Assembly: GCF_014191255.1 (NCBI RefSeq)
Contig: NZ_JACHWH010000009.1
Location: forward strand, 62,001 to 126,000
DNA length: 64,000 nucleotides
Source: Amycolatopsis bartoniae
GTDB lineage: Bacteria; Actinomycetota; Actinomycetes; Mycobacteriales; Pseudonocardiaceae
Direction: 5' to 3'
Shown: in pieces, positions 16,124 to 22,921 of the stretch
How positions within the stretch are numbered: position 1 is the stretch's first letter
Layout: each line of letters starts with the position of its first letter
Translations under genes and position numbers: made by a program
Notes under the pieces: generated by a model
The model's input: the letters and a program-made list of their open reading frames with translations, nothing else
The model's database searches: none
What the model was told of the DNA's origin: nothing

Positions 16124-16668
16124 CCACCGATCCCGACCAGCTGCGCCGAGAAATCGAGACCACCCAGCGGAATCTCGGCACGGACGTGGACGCCCTCAGC
16201 GAGAAGGTCACCCCCGGCCGGATCGTGCAGCGCCGCGTCGGCCGTGCCCGTGGCGCGGTACAGAACCTGCGTGACCGCGTGATGGGCTCCGCGTCGGACG
16301 CCTCGGACACCGCGAGCGACAAGGTGCAGTCCGCCACGGGCACCGTCACCGAGGCGGTGCAGGACGCACCGGAGCGCATTCGCCGCGGTACGGAAGGAAA
16401 TCCGCTCGCCGCCGGGCTCATCGCGTTCGGCGCCGGCTGGCTGGTGTCCTCGCTCGTGCCCGCGAGCAGGCAGGAGCAACGGCTCGCCGGCCAGGTGAAG
16501 GACACCGTGCAGGACGCCGCGGGGCCGATCACCGAGCAGCTCGGCTCGGCCGCGCAGGAGGTCAAGGAGAACCTGCGGGAGCCCGCGCAGCAGGCCGTCG
16601 AGTCGGTGCGCTCCACCGCGAGCGACGCCGCGTCGACGGTCAAGGACGAAGCGAAGCCGAACCAGTGA
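16120..16668 (+). CDS. DUF3618-domain membrane-associated protein
   Basis: This 182-residue protein starts with the DUF3618 pattern: Asp-Gln-Leu-Arg-Arg-Glu-Ile-Glu-x-Thr-Gln, then Leu-Gly-Thr-Asp-Val-Asp-Ala-Leu and Pro-Gly-Arg-Ile-Val-Gln-Arg-Arg. A helical linker and one hydrophobic segment (about 94-112) follow, then a charged Ala/Gln-rich helical C-terminus. Function is unknown. It is the last gene of the SigB-type operon and overlaps its neighbour (GTGA). A hairpin terminator follows. Confidence 0.85.
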   Translation: MTTDPDQLRREIETTQRNLGTDVDALSEKVTPGRIVQRRVGRARGAVQNLRDRVMGSASDASDTASDKVQSATGTVTEAVQDAPERIRRGTEGNPLAAGLIAFGAGWLVSSLVPASRQEQRLAGQVKDTVQDAAGPITEQLGSAAQEVKENLREPAQQAVESVRSTASDAASTVKDEAKPNQ

Positions 16669-16675
16669 GCCACCC

Positions 16676-16706
16676 GGGGTGAGCCACACCCGCCGTGGCT
16701 CACCCC
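16676..16706. terminator. Bidirectional hairpin terminator
   Basis: GGGGTGAGCCA (16676-16686) pairs with TGGCTCACCCC (16696-16706) around a 9-nt loop. It serves the stress operon, and its right arm overlaps the stop codon of the convergent IclR gene. Confidence 0.75.
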
Positions 16707-17452
16707 GCCATGCGGTTCGACAACGCGTGCGCCTCCTTCAGCAGCAGCGCACCCAGCTCCGGTCGCCGGTCCGCGCGGAACCGCGATTCGACGCCCGTGA
16801 GCGTGAGCGCCCAGTCCGGTTGGCCGGTCCGGCCGAACACCGCGGCCGCCATCCCCCAGCTGCCTTCCACCACGAGGCCGGGGTTCACCGAGTAGCCGCG
16901 TTCCCGTGTCTCCGCGAGCCGCTCGCGGACCGCGTCTTCCGCGTGCGCCGGACCCCAGCGTTCGGTGAGGTCGGCGTGCGCGAAGTACTCGTCGATCTCC
17001 CGGTCCGGCAGCATCGCGAGCACCACCAGCCCCGCCGACACCACGCCGAGCGGAAACCGCGCACCCTCGTACAGCACGAAGGAGCGGATCGGAAAGGCGC
17101 CGTCCTCCCGCAGCAGGCACACGGTCTCCTCGCCCCGCCGGGCCGAGAAGAAAGCGCTTTCTCCCGTGGCCTCGGCCAGCCGGTGGACGCTCGCCCGCGC
17201 GTGCCGCGTCACGTCGTAGCGCCGCGCCGCGATCCCGCCGAGCAGGTACAGCTCCGGGCCGAGGTACCACCGCCCGGTCCGCTGGTCGCGGTCGACGTAC
17301 CCCTCCGCCGCGAGCGCCACGAGCAGGCGGTGCACGGTCGGCCGCGCGAGCCCCGTGGCGCGGGCCAGCTCCGTGGTGGAGGCACCCGCCTCGGGCACCG
17401 CGCGCAGCACGGCGCCGACCCGGCCGACGAGCTGCCCCGCTGGATTGCCCAT
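16700..17452 (-). CDS. IclR-family regulator (PcaR-like)
   Basis: This 250-residue protein has an N-terminal winged helix (Thr-Thr-Glu-Leu-Ala-Arg-Ala-Thr-Gly-Leu-Ala-Arg-Pro-Thr-Val-His-Arg-Leu-Leu, residues 26-44). The GAF-like IclR effector domain occupies residues 70-245. It is divergent from the CoA-transferase genes, as is typical for regulators of beta-ketoadipate-type catabolism. A TAGGCT -10 element ends 6 nt before the ATG, suggesting a leaderless transcript, and an operator-like palindrome lies just upstream of that -10, consistent with autorepression. Confidence 0.88.
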   Translation of the reverse strand: MGNPAGQLVGRVGAVLRAVPEAGASTTELARATGLARPTVHRLLVALAAEGYVDRDQRTGRWYLGPELYLLGGIAARRYDVTRHARASVHRLAEATGESAFFSARRGEETVCLLREDGAFPIRSFVLYEGARFPLGVVSAGLVVLAMLPDREIDEYFAHADLTERWGPAHAEDAVRERLAETRERGYSVNPGLVVEGSWGMAAAVFGRTGQPDWALTLTGVESRFRADRRPELGALLLKEAHALSNRMAG

Positions 17453-17466
17453 GCACCGAGCCTAGC

Positions 17467-17481
17467 GTCCACTCAGTGAAC
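17467..17481. promoter_or_regulatory. IclR operator 1
   Basis: GTCCACTCAGTGAAC is a 15-bp inverted repeat with 6 of 7 pairs, 15 nt upstream of the IclR start codon and within its own promoter spacer. Confidence 0.5.
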
Positions 17482-17552
17482 GCGAAGACGGAGAACGTCC
17501 ACCTGACGAGAGATCCTTTGACGAAAACGGCAGGTAGCGCTGCACTTCCGAG

Positions 17553-18275
17553 GTGTCCACTGATCGAACAAAGGTGTACGAGAGCGCGACCGAGGCGCTG
17601 CGGGACGTGCTGACGGACGGGATCACGCTCGCGGTCGGCGGGTTCGGCCTGAGCGGCAACCCGAACGACCTGATCGAAGTCGTGCGCGACTCCGGCGTCC
17701 GCGAGCTGACCGTCGTGTCCAACAACATGGGCGTCGACGGCAAGGGCCTCGGGCTGCTGCTGGAGAACCGCCAGGTCCGCAAGGTGATCGCCTCATACGT
17801 GGGCGAGAACAAGCTGTTCGCCCAGCAGTACCTCGACGGCGAACTGGAGGTCGAGTTCGCCCCGCAGGGCACGCTCGCCGAGCGCATGCGGGCCGGTGGC
17901 GCCGGCATCCCCGCGTTCTACACCGCGACCGGCGTCGGCACGCCCGTCGCCGAGGGCAAACCGCACGCCGAGTTCGACGGCCGCACCTACGTGCAGGAAC
18001 GCGGCATCGTCGCGGACGTCGCGCTCGTGCACGCCCACACCGCCGACCGGGCGGGGAACCTCGTCTACCGCAAGACCTCGCGGAACTTCAACCCGCTCGT
18101 CGCCACGTGCGGGCGCGTGTGCGTGGCCGAGACGGAGGTGCTGCTCGACGGCTACGTGGACCCGGACCTGGTGATCACGCCCGGCGTGTTCGTCGACCGG
18201 CTGGTGACCGCGCGCGAGCGGGTCAAGGAGATCGAGAAGCTGACGGTCCGCCCGCGGGCCGGGGCGGAGGCGTGA
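17553..18275 (+). CDS. 3-oxoacid CoA-transferase subunit A
   Basis: This 240-residue alpha subunit of a succinyl-CoA:3-ketoacid (ScoA/PcaI-type) CoA-transferase carries the glycine loop [10 protein letters not shown] near residue 28 and the conserved Tyr-Val-Gly-Glu-Asn-Lys. With subunit B it moves CoA from succinyl-CoA to a 3-oxoacid, such as acetoacetate or 3-oxoadipate. No protocatechuate genes are near, so acetoacetate is as likely as oxoadipate. The GTG at 17553 gives a normal length; it overlaps a candidate IclR site. TGA and the next GTG overlap. Confidence 0.9.
   Translation: MSTDRTKVYESATEALRDVLTDGITLAVGGFGLSGNPNDLIEVVRDSGVRELTVVSNNMGVDGKGLGLLLENRQVRKVIASYVGENKLFAQQYLDGELEVEFAPQGTLAERMRAGGAGIPAFYTATGVGTPVAEGKPHAEFDGRTYVQERGIVADVALVHAHTADRAGNLVYRKTSRNFNPLVATCGRVCVAETEVLLDGYVDPDLVITPGVFVDRLVTARERVKEIEKLTVRPRAGAEA
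17555..17569. promoter_or_regulatory. IclR operator 2
   Basis: GTCCACTGATCGAAC repeats the left arm and the GAAC end of operator 1 in the same orientation, 88 bp away. It overlaps the start of the first CoA-transferase gene, where binding would block its transcription or translation. Confidence 0.4.
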
Positions 18276-18277
18276 GC

Positions 18278-18913
18278 ATGGGCTGGAGCAGGGACGAGAT
18301 GGCCGCCGTCGCGGCGCGGGAGCTGTCGGACGGGGACTACGTCAACCTCGGCATCGGCATTCCGACGCTGGTGGCCAACCACCTCCCCGACGGCGTGCGG
18401 GTGACGCTGCAGAGCGAGAACGGGATCCTCGGCATGGGGCCGTTCCCGTTCGAGGGCGAGGAGGACCCCGACCTCATCAACGCGGGCAAGCAGACCGTCA
18501 CCGTCGTGCCGGGCGCCAGCTTCTTCGACTCCGCCACGTCGTTCGCGATGATCCGCGGTGGGCACGTGGACGTGGCGATCCTCGGCGCGCTGCAGGTCGC
18601 GGCGAACGGGGACCTGGCCAACTGGACCGTGCCCGGCGCGCTGGTCAAGGGCATGGGCGGGGCGATGGACCTGGTCGCGGGCACGAAGCGGATCGTCGTG
18701 CTCACCGACCACGTCGCGAAGGACGGCAGCCCGAAGCTCGTCGAGCGCTGCACCCTGCCGCTCACCGGCGCGGGCGTGGTGGACCGGATCGTCACCGACC
18801 TGGCCGTCCTCGACGTCACGCCCGCCGGGCTGGAGCTGGTCCGGACGGCGCCCGGCGTGTCGGCGGAGGACATCCGCGACCGCACCGGGACACCGGTGCA
18901 CCTCCCCGCCTGA
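18278..18913 (+). CDS. 3-oxoacid CoA-transferase subunit B
   Basis: This 211-residue beta subunit contains the catalytic glutamate in Gln-Ser-Glu-Asn-Gly-Ile-Leu-Gly (about residue 48), which forms the glutamyl-CoA intermediate, and the conserved Gly-Gly-Ala-Met-Asp-Leu-Val. GGCGGAGG 7 nt before the ATG at 18278 decides the start; a GTG two codons earlier overlaps the previous stop. It pairs with the gene just upstream and is likely repressed or activated by the divergent IclR protein. Confidence 0.9.
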   Translation: MGWSRDEMAAVAARELSDGDYVNLGIGIPTLVANHLPDGVRVTLQSENGILGMGPFPFEGEEDPDLINAGKQTVTVVPGASFFDSATSFAMIRGGHVDVAILGALQVAANGDLANWTVPGALVKGMGGAMDLVAGTKRIVVLTDHVAKDGSPKLVERCTLPLTGAGVVDRIVTDLAVLDVTPAGLELVRTAPGVSAEDIRDRTGTPVHLPA

Positions 18914-19018
18914 CCTGCGGAAAGTTACGGATAGTCACGCAACGTATAAACGGGTGATCTCCCCCTCTTTTTACTAACTCGAACGTGTAGATGGAGACCG
19001 GGTCGTTCTACTAGTAGT

Positions 19019-19042
19019 GTTTCGTCTGCCCGGGACGGGTGA
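19019..19042 (+). promoter_or_regulatory. Possible SigB-like promoter of the phosphatase/B12/STAS operon
   Basis: GTTT (19019-19022), a 14-nt spacer and GGGTGA (19037-19042) are one base from the consensus GGGTA. The position fits the only sensible promoter region for the operon. If real, the stress sigma factor would feed back on its own regulators. Confidence 0.35.
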
Positions 19043-19066
19043 CCTTCCATCTTTCCTGCTCGGGCC

Positions 19067-19100
19067 CGGGCCCCGCCGTCTCCCCTGCCGGCGGGGCCCG
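19067..19100 (+). other. Strong leader hairpin
   Basis: CGGGCCCCGCCG (19067-19078) pairs perfectly with CGGCGGGGCCCG (19089-19100) around a 10-nt loop. It is either the terminator of the CoA-transferase operon or a structured element in the leader of the signalling operon. No T-tract follows. Confidence 0.5.
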
Positions 19101-19229
19101 GTCACGAGACCACCCCTCCCGGCCCGGCAAGACCGGTTGCGGGTGGCCATGGGGCTGGGGGATGCTTGAGCTTGATCCAGCTTTTCCCAGGAAGGAAGGA
19201 GCCGGCGCGCCTGCACGTGCCGCCGCGGT

Positions 19230-20846
19230 TTGACTGATTCCGAGCGTCTTGCTCGTCCGTCCCCGGTCGCGACCGATCCGGGGTGGGAACTCGCGCCCTC
19301 GCCCGCTCTCGTCGTGGAGCTCGACGGAGCGCTGCGTGCCGTCAACAGATCGGCGCAGCTGCTGCTTCCGGCCGCCCGCGTGGGCGCCGACCTCCGTGAC
19401 ACGGGCCCGGCCTGGCTCGCCGAGGCCCACCGCGACGGCACCCCGTCCGTCGGCTGGGTGGGCGAACGCAGCTTCGAGGCGCACCCGGTGCGCCACGAGG
19501 ACCACTCCACCACGTGGTGGCTGGTCGAGGACACCGAAGCCCGGCTCGCCCGCGAGGCGCTGCGGGTCGAACGCTCGCGTGCCGAGTTCCTCAGCGAGGC
19601 GTCCACGGCGCTGCTCGGCTCACTGAACCTGCACCGCTGCATGGAGGTCGCCGCGTCGCTCGCCGCCGAGCACCTCGCCGACGCCGCGCTCGTGATCGCG
19701 CCGGGCCAGCGCCGCCGCTACCCCGTCACGTACTGCGCGCGTGGCGCGGAGCCGGAGCACTCCCTGCTGGAGTTCGACCCCGACGACCTGCCCGGCCTCG
19801 GCGAGGCGTTGCAGGGGTTCCCGCCCGTGCCGTCCCGCTGGATCGACCCGGCGAGCGCCCCGGAATGGCTGGTACCGCAGGGTTTCGGCGAGATCGGCGC
19901 GATCGTGGTGACCCCGCTGCCCGGGCACGGCGTGCCCGCGGGCGCGCTGGTCCTGCTGCGCCGCGGCGGCCGCCCGGTGTTCAGCGAGGACGAGGAGATC
20001 TTCGCGCGCCTGTTCGCCGCCCGCTCCGGCGCGGCGATGTCGGCCGCGCACGTGTTCGCGCAGCAGGCGTCGATCACCGAGACGCTCATGCGCGAGCTGC
20101 TGCCGCCGGCGCTGGAACAGGTGTCGGGGGTCGAGTTCGCGGGCGGCTACCGGCCGTCGCAGGACAGCGAGCACGTGGGCGGCGACTTCTACGACGTGCA
20201 CCCCGGCCCGGACGGCGAGACGCTGGCCGTGCTCGGTGACGTGTGCGGCAAGGGGCTCGAAGCGGCCGTGCTCACCGGCAAGATCCGCAACACGCTGCAG
20301 GCGCTGCTGCCGATGGCTGGCGACCACCGGCGCATGCTCGACCTGCTCAACGGGGCACTGGTCAACTCGCACGACACCCGCTTCGTCACGCTCGTGCTGG
20401 CCTCCGCGGTGCGCGATCGCGCGGGGGTGCGGCTACGGCTGACCTGCGCCGGTCACCTGCCGCCGCTCGTCGTGCGGGCGAACGGGCAGGTCGAGGAGGC
20501 CGAGACGGCGGGCACCCTCATCGGGGTGCTGCCGCAGATCAACACCACCACCGCGGAGGTCACGCTCGGCCCCGGCGAGACGTGCCTGCTCTACACCGAC
20601 GGGATCACCGAGGCCCGCGGCGGCCCGCTGGGCAACGAGCTGTACGGCGAGGAGCGCCTGCGCCGGGCGCTGACCGAGTGCGGTGGCATGCCCGCCGAAG
20701 CCGTGGTGGAGCGCGTGCAGATGCTCGCCTCCCAGTGGGTGGGCAACAATGCTCACGACGACATGGCGGTGCTCGCGATCACCGCGCCGCGCGGTCAGCA
20801 CCTGACCGCCGTCGGCGGCCACGGACGAGGCAGGTACACGGCATGA
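19230..20846 (+). CDS. PAS-GAF-PP2C (RsbU-type) serine phosphatase
   Basis: This 538-residue soluble protein has a PAS-like N-terminus (residues 20-105), a short coiled linker, a GAF domain (about 125-285) and a SpoIIE/RsbU PP2C phosphatase domain (about 298-530). Metal motifs are Gly-Gly-Asp-Phe-Tyr-Asp (318-322), Gly-Asp-Val-Cys-Gly-Lys-Gly (336-342) and Leu-Leu-Tyr-Thr-Asp-Gly. Such enzymes dephosphorylate STAS anti-anti-sigma factors; the STAS gene at 21925 is the obvious substrate. The TTG start is uncertain because no ribosome site lies close. It overlaps the B12 gene by 4 nt (ATGA). Confidence 0.87.
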   Translation: MTDSERLARPSPVATDPGWELAPSPALVVELDGALRAVNRSAQLLLPAARVGADLRDTGPAWLAEAHRDGTPSVGWVGERSFEAHPVRHEDHSTTWWLVEDTEARLAREALRVERSRAEFLSEASTALLGSLNLHRCMEVAASLAAEHLADAALVIAPGQRRRYPVTYCARGAEPEHSLLEFDPDDLPGLGEALQGFPPVPSRWIDPASAPEWLVPQGFGEIGAIVVTPLPGHGVPAGALVLLRRGGRPVFSEDEEIFARLFAARSGAAMSAAHVFAQQASITETLMRELLPPALEQVSGVEFAGGYRPSQDSEHVGGDFYDVHPGPDGETLAVLGDVCGKGLEAAVLTGKIRNTLQALLPMAGDHRRMLDLLNGALVNSHDTRFVTLVLASAVRDRAGVRLRLTCAGHLPPLVVRANGQVEEAETAGTLIGVLPQINTTTAEVTLGPGETCLLYTDGITEARGGPLGNELYGEERLRRALTECGGMPAEAVVERVQMLASQWVGNNAHDDMAVLAITAPRGQHLTAVGGHGRGRYTA

Positions 20847-21928
20847 GCTCCGCCACGCTGAGCCTGGACACGCTCGGGGCCCACGTCGGCCGCCTGTGGG
20901 AGGCGGTGGCGGGTGGTGACGAGTACGCGGCCGGGGAAGCGGTGCTGGACGCGCTCGAAGACGAGGTGGCGCCGGAGTCCGTGCTGCTCGACATGATCGG
21001 CTTCGTGCAGCGCAAGGCCGGCGAGGAGTGGGCCGCCAACCGCTTCAGCGTGGCGCAGGAGCACGCGGCCACCGCGATCAACGAGCGCGTGATCGGCACG
21101 CTCGTGCACGCCGGGGAGCGCCCGGTGGTCACCCGCGGCCGGATCACGGTGGCGTGCGTGGACGGCGAGTGGCACGCCCTGCCCGCGCGCCTGCTGGCGG
21201 AGGTGCTGCGGCTGCGGGGGTTCCGTGTGGACTACCTCGGCGCGCAGGTGCCGTCGCCGCACCTGATCACCCACCTGCACCGCACCGGCCCGGACGCGGT
21301 GGCGCTGTCCGGCTCGATCCCGACGCGGCTGCCCACCGCGCACGCGACGATCACCGCCTGCCAGGCGGCGGGCGTGCCGGTGATCGCGGGCGGCGCGGCG
21401 TTCGGGCCCGACGGCCGGTACGCGAAGCTGCTCGGCGCCGAGGCCTGGGCGCCCGACGCGCGCGCCGCGGCCGACCGGCTCGCGGAGGCGCCGCTGCCCC
21501 GCCCGAAGGCGGGCCACCAGCCGATCGACGACCTGCCGCACCTCGCGGACCAGGAGTTCACGATGATCACCCGCACGTCGGGGCAGCTGGTCAAGGCGAT
21601 GTACAGCGGGCTGGAGGAGCGCGTCCCCGCGATGCGGGCGTACACCGAGCAGCAGCGGCAGTACACCGCCGAGGACCTCGCGCACATCGTGGAGTTCCTC
21701 GCCACCGCCCTCTACACGGGCGACGGGGAGCTGTTCACCGGTTTCCTCACCTGGACCGCGGAGATCCTCGCCGCACGCGGGGTCCCCGCTCTCACGCTGC
21801 CGCCCGCGGTGGAGCTGCTGCGCTCCGAGCTGCGTGACTTCCCGCGCGCGGACGGGATGCTCGAGCAGGCGCTCGGGCACCTGCGCGGCAGCCTTGGCCC
21901 TGTCCCCGACCACGGAAAGCCCGCATGA
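20843..21928 (+). CDS. CarH-like cobalamin-binding sensor without DNA-binding domain
   Basis: This is a 361-residue soluble protein. Residues 8-95 form a four-helix B12 cap containing Trp63-x9-Glu73-His74, the Wx9EH signature of CarH/LitR light sensors. Residues 98-215 are a B12-binding Rossmann domain with Glu109-x-His111 (lower-ligand His), then 41 residues after position 114 to Ser156-x-Ser158 and Gly-Gly at 183-184, close to the DxHxxGx41SxVx26GG rule. Residues 235-350 are an all-helical domain I cannot assign. CarH has a MerR domain at the N-terminus; here it is absent and the gene sits between a PP2C phosphatase and a STAS gene with ATGA overlaps on both sides. I infer a light- or adenosylcobalamin-responsive input to partner switching. 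Confidence 0.85.
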   Translation: MSSATLSLDTLGAHVGRLWEAVAGGDEYAAGEAVLDALEDEVAPESVLLDMIGFVQRKAGEEWAANRFSVAQEHAATAINERVIGTLVHAGERPVVTRGRITVACVDGEWHALPARLLAEVLRLRGFRVDYLGAQVPSPHLITHLHRTGPDAVALSGSIPTRLPTAHATITACQAAGVPVIAGGAAFGPDGRYAKLLGAEAWAPDARAAADRLAEAPLPRPKAGHQPIDDLPHLADQEFTMITRTSGQLVKAMYSGLEERVPAMRAYTEQQRQYTAEDLAHIVEFLATALYTGDGELFTGFLTWTAEILAARGVPALTLPPAVELLRSELRDFPRADGMLEQALGHLRGSLGPVPDHGKPA

Positions 21929-22287
21929 GTACACCTCGCCCGCTGACCTGCACCTGGACCCTGCTCGACCCGGCCGCGGCCTGCGTCGCGCTCGAGGGCG
22001 ACCTCGACTACGACAACGCGGACCAGCTGCTGTACGAGGTCACCGAGCGGCTCGGCACCACCCGAGGGCTGCGGCACGTGCGGCTCGACTGCGGCAGGCT
22101 CGGCTTCTGCGACTCCTACGGGCTCTCCACGCTGCTGATGATCCACCGGCGACTGCAGGAGGCGGGCGTGGAGCTGCACTTGGAACACCGGCAGCCGGGC
22201 CTGACGCGGCTGCTGCAGCGGACGAACACCCTGACACTCTTCACCGGCCCAGCCAGCGTGGCGCGGGAGCAGTCGGACCCTTCCTGA
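21925..22287 (+). CDS. STAS-domain anti-sigma-factor antagonist
   Basis: This 120-residue single STAS domain carries the phosphorylation loop Asp63-Ser64-Tyr-Gly-Leu; Ser64 is the expected site. Non-phosphorylated STAS proteins bind RsbW-type kinases and free the sigma factor. It is translationally coupled (ATGA) to the B12 protein, and the PP2C phosphatase two genes upstream is its likely activator. No separate RsbW kinase is in this operon; candidates are encoded elsewhere, or the RsbW-like domain of the 39-43 kb fusion protein. Confidence 0.9.
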   Translation: MSTPRPLTCTWTLLDPAAACVALEGDLDYDNADQLLYEVTERLGTTRGLRHVRLDCGRLGFCDSYGLSTLLMIHRRLQEAGVELHLEHRQPGLTRLLQRTNTLTLFTGPASVAREQSDPS

Positions 22288-22364
22288 GGCCGGGCGGGGG
22301 TCTTTCCGGCAGGAACGGGAGCCTCACCGGTCACGCGTAGCGGCCACCACAACCACGCCCCACC

Positions 22365-22390
22365 GGCTCGGCCCGCCAGCGGCCCGAGCC
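22365..22390 (+). terminator. Hairpin terminator of the signalling operon
   Basis: GGCTCGG (22365-22371) pairs with CCGAGCC (22384-22390), and the loop can pair partly as well. It follows the STAS stop by about 75 nt and is followed by TT. Confidence 0.5.
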
Positions 22391-22450
22391 TTCGCGGCCG
22401 CACGCCGCCGACCTCACCGGCCCGCGCGACGCCGACCCCCGGACGCGAAA

Positions 22451-22476
22451 CGCCCGCCGGACGACGCCGGCGGGCG
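22451..22476. terminator. Hairpin terminator
   Basis: CGCCCGCCGG (22451-22460) and CCGGCGGGCG (22467-22476) form a perfect 10-bp stem with a 6-nt loop. It lies 25 nt beyond the stop of the convergent small gene at 22501-22833. Confidence 0.6.
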
Positions 22477-22500
22477 GCTGCGCCGCGACGGGCCTTTCCC

Positions 22501-22833
22501 TCAGGGACGGCCGCGCTTCGGGGTCTGCTCCGCCATACCGTGGCGCAATGGCGTGTTGTTCTCCGGCTTCGTCGCCTCCGCGGCGGGCGACGCGGCGCTG
22601 CCGTGCGAAGCGCCCGGTGCGTTCGCCGGGTCGCCCGGGGCGGGCTGGGCGCCTGCCTCCAGCTCCGCCAGGCGGGCCCGCAGCACCTCCAGCACCGCCA
22701 CGCGGTTGCCGTGCGCGCACTCGTGCTCCACGACCGTCCGCAGCTGCGGTTCCGTCAGCGAGCGGATCCGGTGCCGCAGGCTGCCGAGCGGGATCTGGTC
22801 GTAGTCGGGCAGCGGGAGTTCCTCGGCCGGCAT
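22501..22833 (-). CDS. Small conserved actinobacterial protein (DUF8129-like)
   Basis: This 110-residue protein has a compact N-terminal domain (residues 5-60: Leu-Pro-Leu-Pro-Asp-Tyr-Asp-Gln-Ile-Pro, then Leu-Arg-His-Arg-Ile-Arg-Ser-Leu and His-Gly-Asn-Arg). A disordered Ala/Pro/Glu-rich tail ends in a basic patch. The domain resembles the actinobacterial DUF8129 family, some members of which are described as lipid-droplet associated; I recall this from memory. AGGAGGAGG precedes the ATG. A clear SigB-type promoter lies 32 nt upstream, so it probably belongs to the same stress regulon as the adjacent signalling operon. Confidence 0.75.
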   Translation of the reverse strand: MPAEELPLPDYDQIPLGSLRHRIRSLTEPQLRTVVEHECAHGNRVAVLEVLRARLAELEAGAQPAPGDPANAPGASHGSAASPAAEATKPENNTPLRHGMAEQTPKRGRP

Positions 22834-22864
22834 GTTTCCTCCTCCTGTCGGCGTCCGCCCGAAC

Positions 22865-22890
22865 CTACCCCCGCGGGCGGCCGCGAAAAC
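22865..22890 (-). promoter_or_regulatory. SigB/SigF-type stress promoter
   Basis: On the minus strand GTTT (22890-22887), a 16-nt spacer and GGGTAG (22870-22865) reproduce exactly the geometry of the site at 15037-15062. The spacer is also part of a hairpin (22874-22903). Confidence 0.75.
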
Positions 22891-22903
22891 CCGCGGCCGC
22901 CCG
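22874..22903 (-). terminator. Hairpin downstream of the secreted beta-helix gene
   Basis: CGGGCGGCCGCG (22874-22885) pairs perfectly with CGCGGCCGCCCG (22892-22903) around a 6-nt loop. It follows the stop of the 22922-25204 gene by about 20 nt and overlaps the spacer of the next gene's promoter. Confidence 0.6.
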
Positions 22904-22921
22904 TTTCGCCGGAATGCGCAC

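Larger units (their letters stand above)
18914..19229. other. 316-nt leader/intergenic region before the signalling operon
   Basis: No gene is seen. The first 100 nt are distinctly AT-rich (18930-19020). A SigB-like promoter candidate (19019-19042) and a strong hairpin (19067-19100) follow, then a GGAAGGAGC ribosome-like site at 19194-19202 that is too far from the chosen TTG start. A micro-frame of six codons (GTG 19217 to TGA 19237) overlaps that start and could couple translation. Confidence 0.5.

Noticed and set aside
18914..19229. Cobalamin riboswitch before the B12-sensor operon
   Set aside because: I looked for the conserved B12-box type sequence and found none; only a simple GC hairpin is present.
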